Assembly (NCBI GenBank): GCA_954871525.1
Contig: OX940863.1
Location: 25,060,001 to 25,124,000 of the forward strand
Direction: 5' to 3'
From: Parietaria judaica
Taxonomy: Eukaryota > Streptophyta > Magnoliopsida > Rosales > Urticaceae
DNA: 64,000 bases
Position 1 is the first letter of the stretch. Each line of letters begins with the position of its first letter. Below the pieces are notes generated by a model. It was not told where the DNA came from. It worked only from the letters and a program-made list of their open reading frames with translations, and searched no databases. Both the position numbers and the translations under genes were made by a program. This document shows positions 23,816-34,195 of this stretch, in pieces.

Positions 23816-24548
23816 TGTTGGGTATAATTCTATACATGATGATAATGAGAAACGAATAATAGTAAAAACAGTAGCGAATAAATTCCATAATACTTATCGT
23901 GTAGATTCTTGGATCTCGACGAGCATCGGCTTGTCGGTTTGATCCGAAACTTGTTTGATATCCTGTAAAACAGAAAACGGTTAGCGATTCCCGAGACGCG
24001 TTGGACGCTCTCCTTAAAGCTTGATTCGCCTCCTCTACGTGCTTGAGGTTCGTTAGGCGATAGCTTCCCAGGATATAACGGGATGACCGAGAACTCCGTA
24101 GCACTTCGAAGTTCACCGGCGAACTGAAACTTCTTGAACTCCGTTACCGAAAGACTCACGACATAAAACGATGGGAAGCATGAAATTTTGAGTTTGCGGA
24201 GTGAAAACCGGGAAGCAAACTCATATTTTCTAGAGAGATTTCGGAAAGTGATTTCGATTGTGGTGTGTCGAAATGGGTCACGGTCACCTCAATATATAGA
24301 TGCGGAAAGGAGACAAAGAATTTATTGTCAATCAATTCTATAACGGCTACTGATAAATTGCAATTAATCCGTAACGTAATAAATTGAATTCAATATTCAT
24401 AACGGTTATAATCAATATAGCCGTTTTACGTAACGTTTTAACATCGGAACAAATCCCGGTAATTGGATAGACCATTTGTCTTGAGTGTTCGACATTTCGA
24501 CCCGCTCGACGCTATCTCAATTTTATTTAACTGCAATTATTTCCAACA
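23816..24548 (-). repeat. 5' LTR of the nested element
   Basis: 733 bp, about 99 percent identical to its partner by eye. Confidence 0.9.
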
Positions 24549-27500
24549 CCAAGATTGTCACACCATATGATAGGGGTTCGGGTGAGTGGAATGTCTAGTT
24601 CACCGAGCAGAGATTGAATCCATGTAACTTCGGCTGTCGTGTGTGCAAGTGCTCTGTATTCAGCCTCCGTGCTTGACCGGGCAATCACGGCCTGCTTCTT
24701 GGAGCGCCAGGAGACAAGGTTGCCACCAAGAAAGATGCAGTAGGCGCTGGTAGAACGACGATCATCGGGGCAACTCGCCCAATCGGCATCAGTAAAGCCG
24801 TCAATGGTGAACGGTGAGTGAGGAGAGAAGTGCAAGCCGTGAGTGATAGTCCCCTTGAGATAACGGAGAACACGTTTACAGGCGAGCCAATGGGCACTTG
24901 TGGGCTGCTGTAGACATTGACTGAGTTTGCCAACGATGAATGCGATATCTGGTTTTGTGATGCACATGTATTGGAGCGCACCAACGACACTCCGATACTC
25001 AGCGGGGTTGGATAATGGTTCTCCATCAGTCTTAGAGATGACAGCGCCAGGGGAAACAGGGGAAGGCCACGGTTTGACCCCTTCCATGTGAAGCTTGTGC
25101 AACAAGTCACTGATGTATTTCGCTTGGCTGAGAAACAGACCAGAATCGTCCCGATGTGCCTCGATGCCAAGGAAGTAATGAATCTGAGATGGGGCATGCA
25201 GATGATCTATGAGAATGGTGATGAGATGGGGCGAGTTTCCCGTGATCAAAAGATCATGCACGTAGATGAGAAGAAAAAGCTTCACATTTCCCTTGGAGAA
25301 CACGAAAAGAGATACATCAGACTTGGTGTTGTGAAAGCCCCAATCAAGAAGAACAGACTGAAGACGCTCAAACCAGGCGCGAGGAGCCTGTTTAAGTCCA
25401 TAAAAGGGCCCTTTTTAACTTGCAGATGTGTGTGGGATGGGTAGCATTTTCAAACCCAGCCGGTTGTCGCATGTGCACAGTTTCGGCGAGATAGCCATTT
25501 AAGAAGGCGTTGTTGACGTCGAGCTGATGAATTGGCCAATGTTGAAGGACTGCAATGCTCAAGATGACCCGGACAGTTGTGGCTTTGACCACTGGGCTGA
25601 AAGTCTCGTGGAAGTCGATTCCGGGAGTCTGAGAAAAGCCCTTGGCAACCAAGCGTGCTTTATAGCGGCTGATCTTGCCATCAGGGCTGTATTTGGTCTT
25701 AAAGATCCATTTATTGTCAACTAAATTGTGACTAGGGCTATACGGTACTAGTTCCCAAGTATCATTACGTAGCAAGGCATTGTATTCTTCTTGCATGGCC
25801 AGCTTCCAATGGGGTTGAGCAAGAGCTTGTTTCACATTTTTAGGCTCGAGAGGACTTTGTGGAACAGAAATAGGATGTTTAGAGGCATTGAATACCTTTG
25901 CCTTTGATATCCATTCTTAGATCGAGTGATCATGTGATGGCTAGGAGCTGTGGGAGTTTCTACGTGAGTGGGATGAGTATGGTTATTATCTGTATGGGCA
26001 GTTTCTGAATTCGGATGACAATTAGTGGCTGGAACATTGGTTGTTGTGGGTGTTATAGGGAATGGATCAGCAGGGGTGGTTTGGGTAGGGAAGTGCATGG
26101 AAGACATTGGATTTGACTAACGTAAGAGAACAGGGGCAGATTGGGAATGGAACAATTCTTCATAAGGAAAATCAAGTTCATTGAAGACAACATTCCTTGA
26201 AATGTAAATCTTACCCGATGGATGTAGGCAACGATATCCTTTATGAACGGGGCTATAACCTATGAAGACACACTTTTGGGATCAGAATTGAGTTTTGTGG
26301 CGATTATAGGGTCGAGTGTGGGGATATGCAGCACATCCGAACACTTTTAGCAAGTTAAAGTTGGGCAGCTTATGGAATACTTTGAAGTAAGGGCTGGTGT
26401 TTTGAAGAGTGGGAGTTGGAAGTCTATTAATCAGGTAGACAGCAGTAGAATATGCTTCCCACCAAAGATGTAAAGGGATCTTTGACTGAGCCAACAAGGT
26501 TAAGCCGGTCTCGACTATGTGTCGATGTTTGCGTTAAGCTCGGCCATTTTGAGCATGGACATGTGGACATGGGTGCCTCATATGTATTCCGTGAGAGGAT
26601 AGGAAGGGAAGAAAGGATCTATACTCGCCACCCCAATCCGATTGAACCGTTTTAATCCGAAGAGAAAACTGGTTTTCGGCATGAGTTTTAAAATGGATAA
26701 ACGCCGCTAAAGCGTCCGACTTAACTTTGAGGGGGTAAAGCCATGTGTATCGAGTATGATCATCCAGAAAATGGATGTAATAGTGATAACCACGGATAGA
26801 CGGAACTGGAGAGGGTCCCCATAAGTCAATATGAATCAATTCAAGGGGCTGCTCAGTGACTGTATTAGATAAAGGAAATGGTAGTGTATGACTTTTTCCA
26901 TATTGACACGCAGAACAGAAAAAATCATTTTCATTAATACTTTTCATGTTACATGAACTAAGAATGGAAGACAGAACCCTTTTGGAAGGATGACCAAATC
27001 TGTTATGTAAAAGACTGACTTTTTCATATGAAAGTATTATTGGACTATTATGACTGAAAGACTCAGAAAATACAGACTTTGACTCGAAAGAATGGCAGAT
27101 TTCGGGAGACTTGAGCTTGTCCTTTGCTCGAGGCCACGACAGTTGATACAGCCCGTCTTTAAGTGGTCATAGGAGCAAGATTCTCTTTGTTGCTTTGTCC
27201 TTAACAATGCAAACATCAGAGTGAAATTCAACGAAAACATGATTTTCTTTGGTGAGTTTAGAAATACTAATCAGACTTTTTCGGATACTTGGAACTCTAA
27301 GAACATTGGAAAGTTTTAGACCATTTAGTTTATGAGTGCCTATATGAGTGATGGTTAGTAATGTACCATTCCCAACCATAAAATGTTCTTGGCCGTTGAA
27401 CTCATTGAAGGGATTGAGTTTGGACAGATCTGCCGTCACATGGTTTGTGGCTCCCGAATCCGCATACCATCCTTGATCCACATAGGTCTCGGGTCCCGCA

Positions 27501-28556
27501 TAGAAGGCAGCAGGTTTTCCCGAAGTGAATGCAGATTGTTGGCTTTCAGGTTGAAATGACTCATCCATTCGGTACCAGCAACTCAGCGCAAGGTGTCCTT
27601 GCTTGCCACAAATCTGGCAAGTTGGCTTGGAGCTGCTGCGGCCTCTTCCGTAGGCGAAGGGCTTGGAACGGCCTCTTTCTCGGTTCGGGTAGCCTTGTGA
27701 AGGTCCAGGTTGAAAGCTAGAGAATTGTCTCTGGGAAGAGCCAATCCCAGAGCTCTGTCTCATTGGAGGTCCGTCATTGCGGCCTCGCATGCCACGTCCA
27801 CGATATTCAGTCAGATGAACTGCTGCATTGTGGAAGTCATTTGTGAGGGAGTTGTGCATGAGCTCATTGCGGCACTCCTCGGTGAGGATCATAGATTCGA
27901 CCTCACGAATACTCATTTCACCGTCTTGGTCAAGGCGACTGCTAATCATTCCCACAGAGACATTGAACTCCGCAGGCAGACCGGCCAAGATGGAGGTGAT
28001 GAGATCTTCTGACGATATTTCGCATCCCGCAAGGGTGAGCGCATCAGCAATGGACTCAATTTTTCTGAAATATTCAGAAACGGACATAGATCATTTCTTC
28101 GTATTGTGCAATTGGATCTTCAGCGGAATAGATCGAGACTTGGATTTAACTGCAAATAAGCTTTCAAGCTCTCTCCATACTTCAAACGACGTTCGGAATC
28201 GGACCACACCACTCATGATCGGAGGAGTCAGAGTCGACAATAACCAGCTCAAAAGTAATTGATCTTCTCTGATCCATTGATAGAAGGCACGATTTGGTAC
28301 CTGGACTGTTCTTCCATCTTCATCGACATCGATCATCTTCGGCGGACAGATCTTCAATCCAAGAACGTAGTCATCTAGGGCATGGCCTCGCAACGCCGGG
28401 ATGATCTGAGACCTCCAAATCAGATAATTGCTCTGATCAAGCTTCACGTTGATGGATGTGGTGAGGGAATTCGCAAACGAAGGCACAGAAGTAGCCATTG
28501 AAGAAGCCATGGGAGAACTGGAAAAAAAAATCCAAGCTTTTCTTGCTCTGATACCA

Positions 28557-28790
28557 AGAAGGAAAACAGAGGAAAGGAGATTTTCACTCTCTTGTATATT
28601 CGATCATTTTGTACATCATAGGCTATTCCCTATATATATCACAAATATGTACAGCTGTAGAGAATAAGACGGTTACAACAGATTAGTAACTAATTACAAT
28701 TAACCCATGCTAACTAATTCTCTAACAGATTATGACTTGTCACTCTCTGATTCGTCGAGTGTGAGCTGTGACGTGGCTTGTTCCTTATCA
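28557..28790 (-). repeat. 5' LTR of Copia-B
   Basis: 234 bp; it directly abuts the primer-binding site 28545-28556. Confidence 0.92.
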
Positions 28791-28795
28791 CACTG

Positions 28796-29039
28796 AAACT
28801 CCTGGCCGGTGAGGCTCTGTTCTGAGCCCTGCCACGCCTAAACGACGGCTTAGAACTCATCTTTTCATATTTGTGAACCGTGCCGTGCAATATGATAGAG
28901 AGAAATTTATAGCGAAACATCATAGAAGTTTTTCGTTGATTTTAAATTTTTTTACGACAAAAGTATCAAGAAGTATCTTCGTGCGCTAAGTTTCGAAATT
29001 TAATGTTATAATGGCAAAAGTTTCAAAAAATATTAGAAT
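28796..29039 (-). pseudogene. Xylanase exon-1-like fragment, right half beyond Copia-B
   Basis: Continues the fragment cut at 19827. It contains the CCGGCCGGTGAGGCTCTG block and the CCTGCCACGCC block seen in antisense in genuine xylanase exon 1 near 10965-10995 and in the copies near 35525 and 36630. Not translatable over any length. Confidence 0.6.
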
Positions 29040-29764
29040 TATCCTTAGGAAGTTCCAAATTTCTCAAGACATTATTATTTTTAATTATTTTCAAACCTTT
29101 GCCATGACAAAATAAAATTTGGAACATTCTTATTGATCTTATTTGATGAAATCTCGACAAAAATAACCTTGCATGTTAAAACAAAGTGAGTTTTAGAAAT
29201 CACAATTTGAGAGGCTCGTCGACTCGTTTTAGGACGGCGTGCGGCAATCATCGCACGATTCCACAAAAAAAAAAACTATTTTCTCAATTCCGTATTTTGG
29301 CCCTCGAATTTTGGACCGATAAACTCTCGTATTCTTTATTTATTTTTACACATCAACCAAAAAATAATTTCTTAAAACTCTTTTCAACTTCCTTTTTAAT
29401 AAAAGAAATATCAAAACTTTCTCAATTTTTTTAATATATTTAAGAAAATAGTGTACCTGCAAAATCGAATTGGTACAGTTGTTAACGATTTTTTAAAATT
29501 TACATCATCATTAGCTCTTCAATGTATGTATGTACAGATTGATCTCCGCTGACTGCATTCTGATCGAACACCATCAACAATTCAAGTTCTTGCTCTTGAT
29601 CTCAACATCACATCAATTCTTCCTTATGGGTAACATTTGATTTTGCTCTAAGAGATTATACACGTCGCATTTCGTTATTTATATAGTTCAGAAACTTAGG
29701 GTTTCATCCATCTTATGATCGTTTCTCAAGTATATTTTTTCTTTTTGCAGCTAAAGAGTGAGAG
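29040..29764 (+). repeat. Duplicated VPS25 upstream region, copy 1
   Basis: Shares ordered blocks with 30541-30900 and 37371-37740: AAAAATAACCTTG near 29160, CACAATTTGAGAGGCTCGTCGA near 29200, TTTTAGGACGGCGTGCGGCAATC near 29228, and AATAATTTCTTAAAACTC near 29360. It continues into a candidate leader and an intron-like segment ending CTTTTTGCAG at 29750, just before the pseudo-exon. This copy may preserve the original VPS25 leader and 5'UTR intron. Confidence 0.65.
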
Positions 29765-29827
29765 ACGCAGAAAATTGGGTGATTTCAATCTACCTCAGTT
29801 CGTTACTACCCGCCGCACTTCACGTAA
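29765..29827 (+). pseudogene. VPS25 exon 1 copy 1 (start codon lost, frameshifted)
   Basis: Matches VPS25 exon 1 (38416-38474), but the start reads ACG and one extra A after CAGAAA shifts the frame. Beyond CTTCACGTAATCG the VPS25 intron is replaced by antisense xylanase exon 1. Confidence 0.75.
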
Positions 29828-29972
29828 TCGTTGGATGCTTGAGCGGAAGTCATGCAGCAATAGGCGTGCCAGTTGGTCAAAAGAGAAGTCGTGGTTGTGC
29901 ACGATGTTCGTCTCGTTCATCTTGTGCGATGTTCGTGTCGTATTCGTGTACGAAATATTTGAGTTGAGATGT
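29828..29972 (-). pseudogene. Xylanase exon 1 5' end fused to the VPS25 copy
   Basis: TTGGATGCTTGAGCGGAAG and onward match 11040-11170 of the genuine gene, including antisense exon 1, the start region and the proximal leader (ATTTGAGTTGAGA). The junction with the VPS25 copy falls at the shared word AATCG(TTGG), so a microhomology join is likely. Several indels; no translatable frame. Confidence 0.75.
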
Positions 29973-30530
29973 GTCCACTGTCCATGAACGGGATAATTAT
30001 AAGATGATGAAAATTTAGCACCAAAGCTTTGTAAAATGTGATCTTTGGCCCTAACAGAAATAGAATATCAAGATTTATTTGAACTAATTACTAAAACACT
30101 GGGTTGCGCAGGAACACTAAATTTAATTAGATTACGAAGACTTATGACCATATTAACCCTTAACTAAATTTTTAAAGCGTTATTTTTTTTTGGTGTAAAA
30201 ACTACATAGCAATTTGACGACAACGGTTTACCCGGATCCGGATTTCCATGATTTCTTTATCTAACGGCTCATATTTAGGTATTTTAAAAATAAAATAAAT
30301 GACCAAAAATTAAAGTCCCAGATTAACATGTTAAATCTGGTATAAGATCTTGAACCGGATACTCAAATCCGGGTAAATATAGGAACCTGAATTTCTGGCT
30401 CCGAAAAAATTCAGAACCAGAAAATTATGGTTCCGGGTTTACCCGAAATTGAGCTATTAAGAACCGGAGACCACTTTTATTCTCACATTTATGGGTTTAC
30501 GTACAATGAGACACCTCTTGACTTTTGTCA
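29973..30530. repeat. Duplicated spacer with a CCGG-word repeat
   Basis: 29973-30055 is related to 18600-18680. 30220-30480 is rich in CCGGATCCGG, GAACCGGA and CCGGGT words and is closely similar to 37060-37320, the same relative position upstream of the functional VPS25. Confidence 0.6.
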
Positions 30531-30945
30531 TATCTTTATTATTGATCCTATTTAATGAAATTTGAGACAAAAATAACCTTGAATGTTAAAGAATGTGGTT
30601 AGTTTACAAATCACAGTTCATGAGGCTCGTCGACATTGGCCCGCTGGTAATCGTTTTAGGAGGGCGTGCGGCAATCGTCGCACGACTCCACCAAAGAGAA
30701 ACTATTTTCTCATGCCCTTGAATTCTTGACTAATAGACTCTCGTATTTTTTATTTATTTTTATGCATCAACCACGAAATAATTTCTTAAAACTCGTTTTC
30801 AAATTCCTTTTTGATAGAAAAAATATGAACTTTTCTTATATTTTATAATATTGTTTTTAATTAGTAAGATTGTTATAAAGAATATAGTTTACCTGCAAAA
30901 TCCTATCGGCACAATCGTTTTTGTTTTTTACAACTAAAGAGTGAG
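30531..30945 (+). repeat. Duplicated VPS25 upstream region, copy 2
   Basis: Closely related to 37371-37740 (AAAAATAACCTTGAATGTTAA, then GAGGCTCGTCGA and GGAGGGCGTGCGGCAATCG). Relative to copy 1 the leader and 5'UTR intron are missing: the promoter block runs straight into ACTAAAGAGTGAGAG and the pseudo-exon. Confidence 0.7.
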
Positions 30946-30947
30946 AG

Positions 30948-31143
30948 ATGCAGAACTTGGGTGATTTCAAGCTATCTCAGCTCTTTAATTACCAACCCTA
31001 CTTCACGTAATCGCTGTCTCGCTTTTCTGTGATCTCGCACGTTTCGGGTTTTAGAGTGCTACTTCGTTGATTCACAAAGTAAAGACGTAAATGAATTATA
31101 GGGACACAGCTTGTTTGTTATTCAGAAGAATGAGATTTGTTTG
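30948..31143 (+). pseudogene. VPS25 exon 1 copy 2 and part of intron 1 (split by the gag-only element)
   Basis: ATG at 30948 and an open 59-bp exon (30948-31006) encode a diverged VPS25 N-terminus (MQNLGDFKLSQLFNYQPYF), followed by a good GTAATCG donor as in the real gene. Intron 1 similarity continues to 31143, is split by the LTR element, and resumes at 35105-35240. No exon 2 follows, so it is a truncated duplicate. Confidence 0.75.
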
Positions 31144-32047
31144 TGTTGGTCACAAGCTCGGTGACAAGCAAGCTTGACTTTGTCTGTGAGTCACGGACGC
31201 TACACTTGACTCAGCCTATCGGGATTGACTTTCAGTCAACACCCGAGGACAGGAATCAAACCTCACACTCTATATAAGTCTCATCGGTGAAGCGGTTATG
31301 ATCAACCCAGAAATAACAGAATCACAACGACTTAGAGAGAGAGCCAAACAGATTCTAGAGAGAGAGACTCTGAGAGGATCTTAGAGAGAGAAACCCGTGG
31401 AGTGCCAGGAAAGCTCTGAAGAATCACCGGAGAAGAAGGACGCGGTGGAACGCGACGGAGAATCACGACGGAGACGAAGGCGACGTACAGTGCTTCGAGC
31501 TTCTCAGAGGTGGTCATCGCGGCGTCATGGATCTTCTTCAAGGTTGGTGATTCGTCTCTATCTCCGTGGATCAGTTGAGAAACCCAAGGGAATCGTACGG
31601 GGATTGTACGTGGTGGGTTAACCGTAAAGAGAGAGTCTGTACAGTCGGGAATCGACCAAGACGGTGTCGCCGGAGGAGTGTGACGGAGTTAGCCGTGGGT
31701 CAGAGAGGTTCGCCGAAGAGAGACGACGGAGAAGAGACAGAGCAAGGGCCACGACGGGGAGTATCAAAGATTGAGTCCTGATCAGAATCAGAGAGTCATC
31801 GAACTTCAGAAGAGAAGAAGAAGCTGCGATCGACAAGGCGTGTTGAGCTCTTTACGATAAGGGGTATCGTTATAGAAAGGGTGTATTTCTGCGGAAAGTA
31901 CCCATCTTTGAGACTTTTGTACAAACCTTGTGTGTTGTGTATAAATAAAGTAGATTCTTGTCCACTGTTATTAGTTTGTCATAATTCCGCAACTTTTGCC
32001 TTCTTCAAGAAGTGAATCTTGACCGGGTTGTTGGTGAAATCCCAACA
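31144..32047 (+). repeat. 5' LTR of the gag-only element
   Basis: 904 bp. A TATA-like CTATATAAG at about 31270 and a downstream A/T-rich poly(A) region mark a likely transcription unit. Confidence 0.95.
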
Positions 32048-32049
32048 AG

Positions 32050-32061
32050 TGGTATCAGAGC
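32050..32061 (+). other. Primer-binding site of the gag-only element
   Basis: TGGTATCAGAGC, initiator tRNA-Met type, two bases after the LTR. Confidence 0.9.
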
Positions 32062-32119
32062 GAGGAACGTCGTCGAACCGTGGACGGGTTCGTCGAAGGA
32101 TCAAGAACCGGATATCAAG

Positions 32120-34141
32120 ATGTCAGGGGCAAAGTATGACATGGAAAAGTTCACTGGAAAGAATGACTTTGGTCTCTGGAAAATGAAGATGAGGGCGATG
32201 ATGGTTCAACAGGGAGTGGATGTGGCTCTTCGCGACGAGAAGGATTTGCCGAAGTTCTCGTCCGATGAGAGGAAAGAGGAGATTTTCCAGAAGGCACATA
32301 GTGCTCTGATTTTGAGCCTCGATGATCGTGTCCTGAGGGAAATCACCGAGGAAACCACTGCCCGAGGGATTTGGCTTAAGCTCGATGAGCTGTATAACAC
32401 GAGAAGTCTCAACAGCCGGCTTGTGCTCAAGAAGAGATTGTACTCGTTCAAGATGCCACCGGGGAAATCCTTTGAAGATCATTATGATGACTTCAAGAGG
32501 ATCATCTTGGATCTCGAGAACTGCAAAGTCAAGATCGAGGGAGAAGACAAGGCATTGTTGTTGCTTGGTTCTCTCCCCGACGACTATGAAATCCTCTACG
32601 ACATTCTGGTCTTCGGAAAGGAAACCCTTACTGTCGGTCAGGTTACCGACGCGATAAAGGGTAAGCTTGAGAAGAACAAGTTCGTCAAGCCGGATCGAGG
32701 AGGAGAGAGTCTCTCGATGAACCGAGGAAGACCAGAGAAGAGGGATAAGGCGAAGTGGACGCCATCGGACAGATCAGTTTCGAGAACGAGGAGCTTCAAG
32801 TGTTATCATTGCGACAAGGAGGGGCACATGAAGAGAAACTGCCCAGAACTAAACGCCAATAGACCCTTTGATAAGAACCGGAAATCAGAGGCGGCATGCT
32901 CGACGCAGTACACATTGGAAGTGGATATGCCCGAGGTGCTAAACGTCTCGACGGGAGTTGTGCCAACAGCATGGATCCTGGATTCAGGAACCTCTTTGCA
33001 CATGAGTGGAGTGAGAAGGTGGTTCGAAGAGTTTCAGGAAGACGATGGGGGGAAGTCAGTCTCCACGGGCACCGAAGAGTGTTGCTCGGTAGGTGGAGTT
33101 GGCACCATCAAGTTGAAACTCGAAGATGGGTCATCGAGGACCCTGAACCAGGTTAGATTCGTACCCAACCTTAAGCGAAATTTCATCTCACTTGGAATGC
33201 TTGAGGATTTGGGGTATGAATGGAAAACAGTGAAGAGTGGCTTGGAAGTTACGATGGGCGGAAAGCTATTTCTCAGCGCTTATCGGAAGAATGGGATTTA
33301 TATCCTACGAGGAGCTACGGCCGATAAGAAGGGTTTTTCGTTCGAGGTGGAGCAACCCGAAGAGGCTTATCGAGAAAGCTCATCGCGAGGATGGATTCCC
33401 GATAAGATGCCAAAACTGATGAAGGAAGTTCCGATGACTGGAATTCCCGATGAGGTGTCGAGAATCCCCGATGAGGTTTTTCGACAATGTGGTCCAGCGA
33501 TGAGAAGTGCCCGAAGAGGTAGGTCCGATGAGCTTACCCGAACATACGTTCACGACAAGGTCTCGCGACGAGACTTCAAAAATAAGGCACTCGAGCAATC
33601 TGCTCGAATAGGGACCACGAAGAGGGCTGTTCGGAAACCCGACGAGAAGAACCAAAGGAGCCGCGACGAGAAGCGTCGCGATGACTTCCTCGAAGAAGAG
33701 GAACAACGAGCAGCGGCAAGGCAAGCAAAAAGCGATGACGAGAAAGACGATGAGCTAGCCCAGAATAAGGAAGAGCGAGGAGATAGCACAGCGACGAGGA
33801 GTTCCGCTGGTGATGAATCTTCGACAAGCACTCTCAACACAGAGGATTGGCGAGAAGCCATGAAGAAGCTCTCCAGGGTTATCGAGGAAACCTTGGATAT
33901 GGAGCGAAGAGGAATGAAGACAAGGTATCTTCAAGAAGAGGGCCAGGATACTTCATCGCAGCACAAAGAAAAGACCTCGACGGGAAAAGAGGTGTGTTTT
34001 GTGGCTGAAATTGAAGTGGCTAAGGAAGGCTTTCGGAGCAAAGCTATCGTCGAAGATTTCGATGAGGAAGAAGACCTGTTCGGGGTTTGTGGTCTCAAAC
34101 TCGAACAGGAAGGCGATGGTGGAGGTTGCCCGAGCTTCTAA
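32120..34141 (+). CDS. Copia-type gag-protease protein with a novel charged tail
   Basis: An intact 673-residue ORF, started at the ATG before SGAKYDMEKFTG because this is the usual copia gag opening; the frame is open further upstream but without a better ATG. Residues 1-220 are UBN2-type gag (NDFGLWKMKMRAMM, LYNTRSLNSRLVLKKRLYSF). A CCHC knuckle CYHCDKEGHMKRNC lies at about 228-241. A retroviral-type protease motif WILDSGTSLHMS lies at about 284-295, followed by a gag-pre-integrase-like stretch to about 400. From about 410 the sequence is unlike copia pol: IPDEV repeats, then a long Arg/Glu/Asp/Lys-rich segment to the C-terminus. The protein could form particles and process itself but cannot copy or integrate. 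Open reading over 2 kb with near-identical LTRs argues for recent use. Confidence 0.85.
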   Translation: MSGAKYDMEKFTGKNDFGLWKMKMRAMMVQQGVDVALRDEKDLPKFSSDERKEEIFQKAHSALILSLDDRVLREITEETTARGIWLKLDELYNTRSLNSRLVLKKRLYSFKMPPGKSFEDHYDDFKRIILDLENCKVKIEGEDKALLLLGSLPDDYEILYDILVFGKETLTVGQVTDAIKGKLEKNKFVKPDRGGESLSMNRGRPEKRDKAKWTPSDRSVSRTRSFKCYHCDKEGHMKRNCPELNANRPFDKNRKSEAACSTQYTLEVDMPEVLNVSTGVVPTAWILDSGTSLHMSGVRRWFEEFQEDDGGKSVSTGTEECCSVGGVGTIKLKLEDGSSRTLNQVRFVPNLKRNFISLGMLEDLGYEWKTVKSGLEVTMGGKLFLSAYRKNGIYILRGATADKKGFSFEVEQPEEAYRESSSRGWIPDKMPKLMKEVPMTGIPDEVSRIPDEVFRQCGPAMRSARRGRSDELTRTYVHDKVSRRDFKNKALEQSARIGTTKRAVRKPDEKNQRSRDEKRRDDFLEEEEQRAAARQAKSDDEKDDELAQNKEERGDSTATRSSAGDESSTSTLNTEDWREAMKKLSRVIEETLDMERRGMKTRYLQEEGQDTSSQHKEKTSTGKEVCFVAEIEVAKEGFRSKAIVEDFDEEEDLFGVCGLKLEQEGDGGGCPSF

Positions 34142-34195
34142 GCTCGGGGTGACAAGGCTGATGAAGAGTTAGCGTCAGAGACTCAAGGTGGAGAT

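Larger units (their letters stand above)
20295..24548 (-). mobile_element. Nested non-autonomous LTR element inside Copia-B
   Basis: 733-bp LTRs (5' at 23816-24548, 3' at 20295-21027 on the minus strand) have TGTTGG...CCAACA ends and differ at about nine sites by eye. The duplication CCAAG (20290-20294, 24549-24553) falls within Copia-B RNase H. A purine tract GTGGGGGAT precedes the 3' LTR on the minus strand and sets the orientation. The 2.8-kb interior encodes no gag, protease, integrase, RT or RNase H. No tRNA-Met-type primer site is found next to the 5' LTR (23804-23815). This is a LARD-like element that must be moved by enzymes supplied in trans. Confidence 0.88.
20062..28510 (-). pseudogene. 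Copia-B gag-pol, multiply broken
   Basis: The minus-strand polyprotein starts at ATG 28510. Gag runs to about 27600, with a TGA at 28091-28093, an intact CCHC knuckle (CQICGKQGHLALSC, about 27590) and a protease DSG near 27460. After a stop at 27167, integrase pieces lie at 26947-26534 (with HIDLWGPSP) and 26497-26282. Reverse transcriptase pieces are 25835-25392 and 25303-24850; the catalytic box reads YVHDLL, with His where YVDD has its first Asp. RNase H begins about 24850 and is interrupted at 24554; it resumes at 20289 with VPTHEQTADVLTKG and ends near 20060. The protein sequence is continuous across the insertion once the CCAAG duplication is allowed for. The copy is dead: several stops and frameshifts plus the active-site change. 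Confidence 0.88.
19828..28790 (-). mobile_element. Ty1/copia LTR retrotransposon on the minus strand (Copia-B), split by a nested element
   Basis: 234-bp LTRs at 28557-28790 (5') and 19828-20061 (3') begin TGATAAGG on the minus strand and differ at about two sites by eye. The duplication CACTG (19823-19827, 28791-28795) is perfect. The tRNA-Met primer site is 28545-28556 (minus) and a purine tract ACGGGGGA precedes the 3' LTR. The LTR 3' terminus reads CT rather than CA. Without the 4.26-kb insertion at 20295-24553 the element is about 4.7 kb. It landed in a duplicated xylanase 5' fragment. Confidence 0.92.

Noticed and set aside
31397..31836. Arg-rich frames in the LTRs of the gag-only element (repeated at 34449-34888)
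   Set aside because: They lie wholly in non-coding LTR sequence and occur in both LTRs only because these are duplicates.
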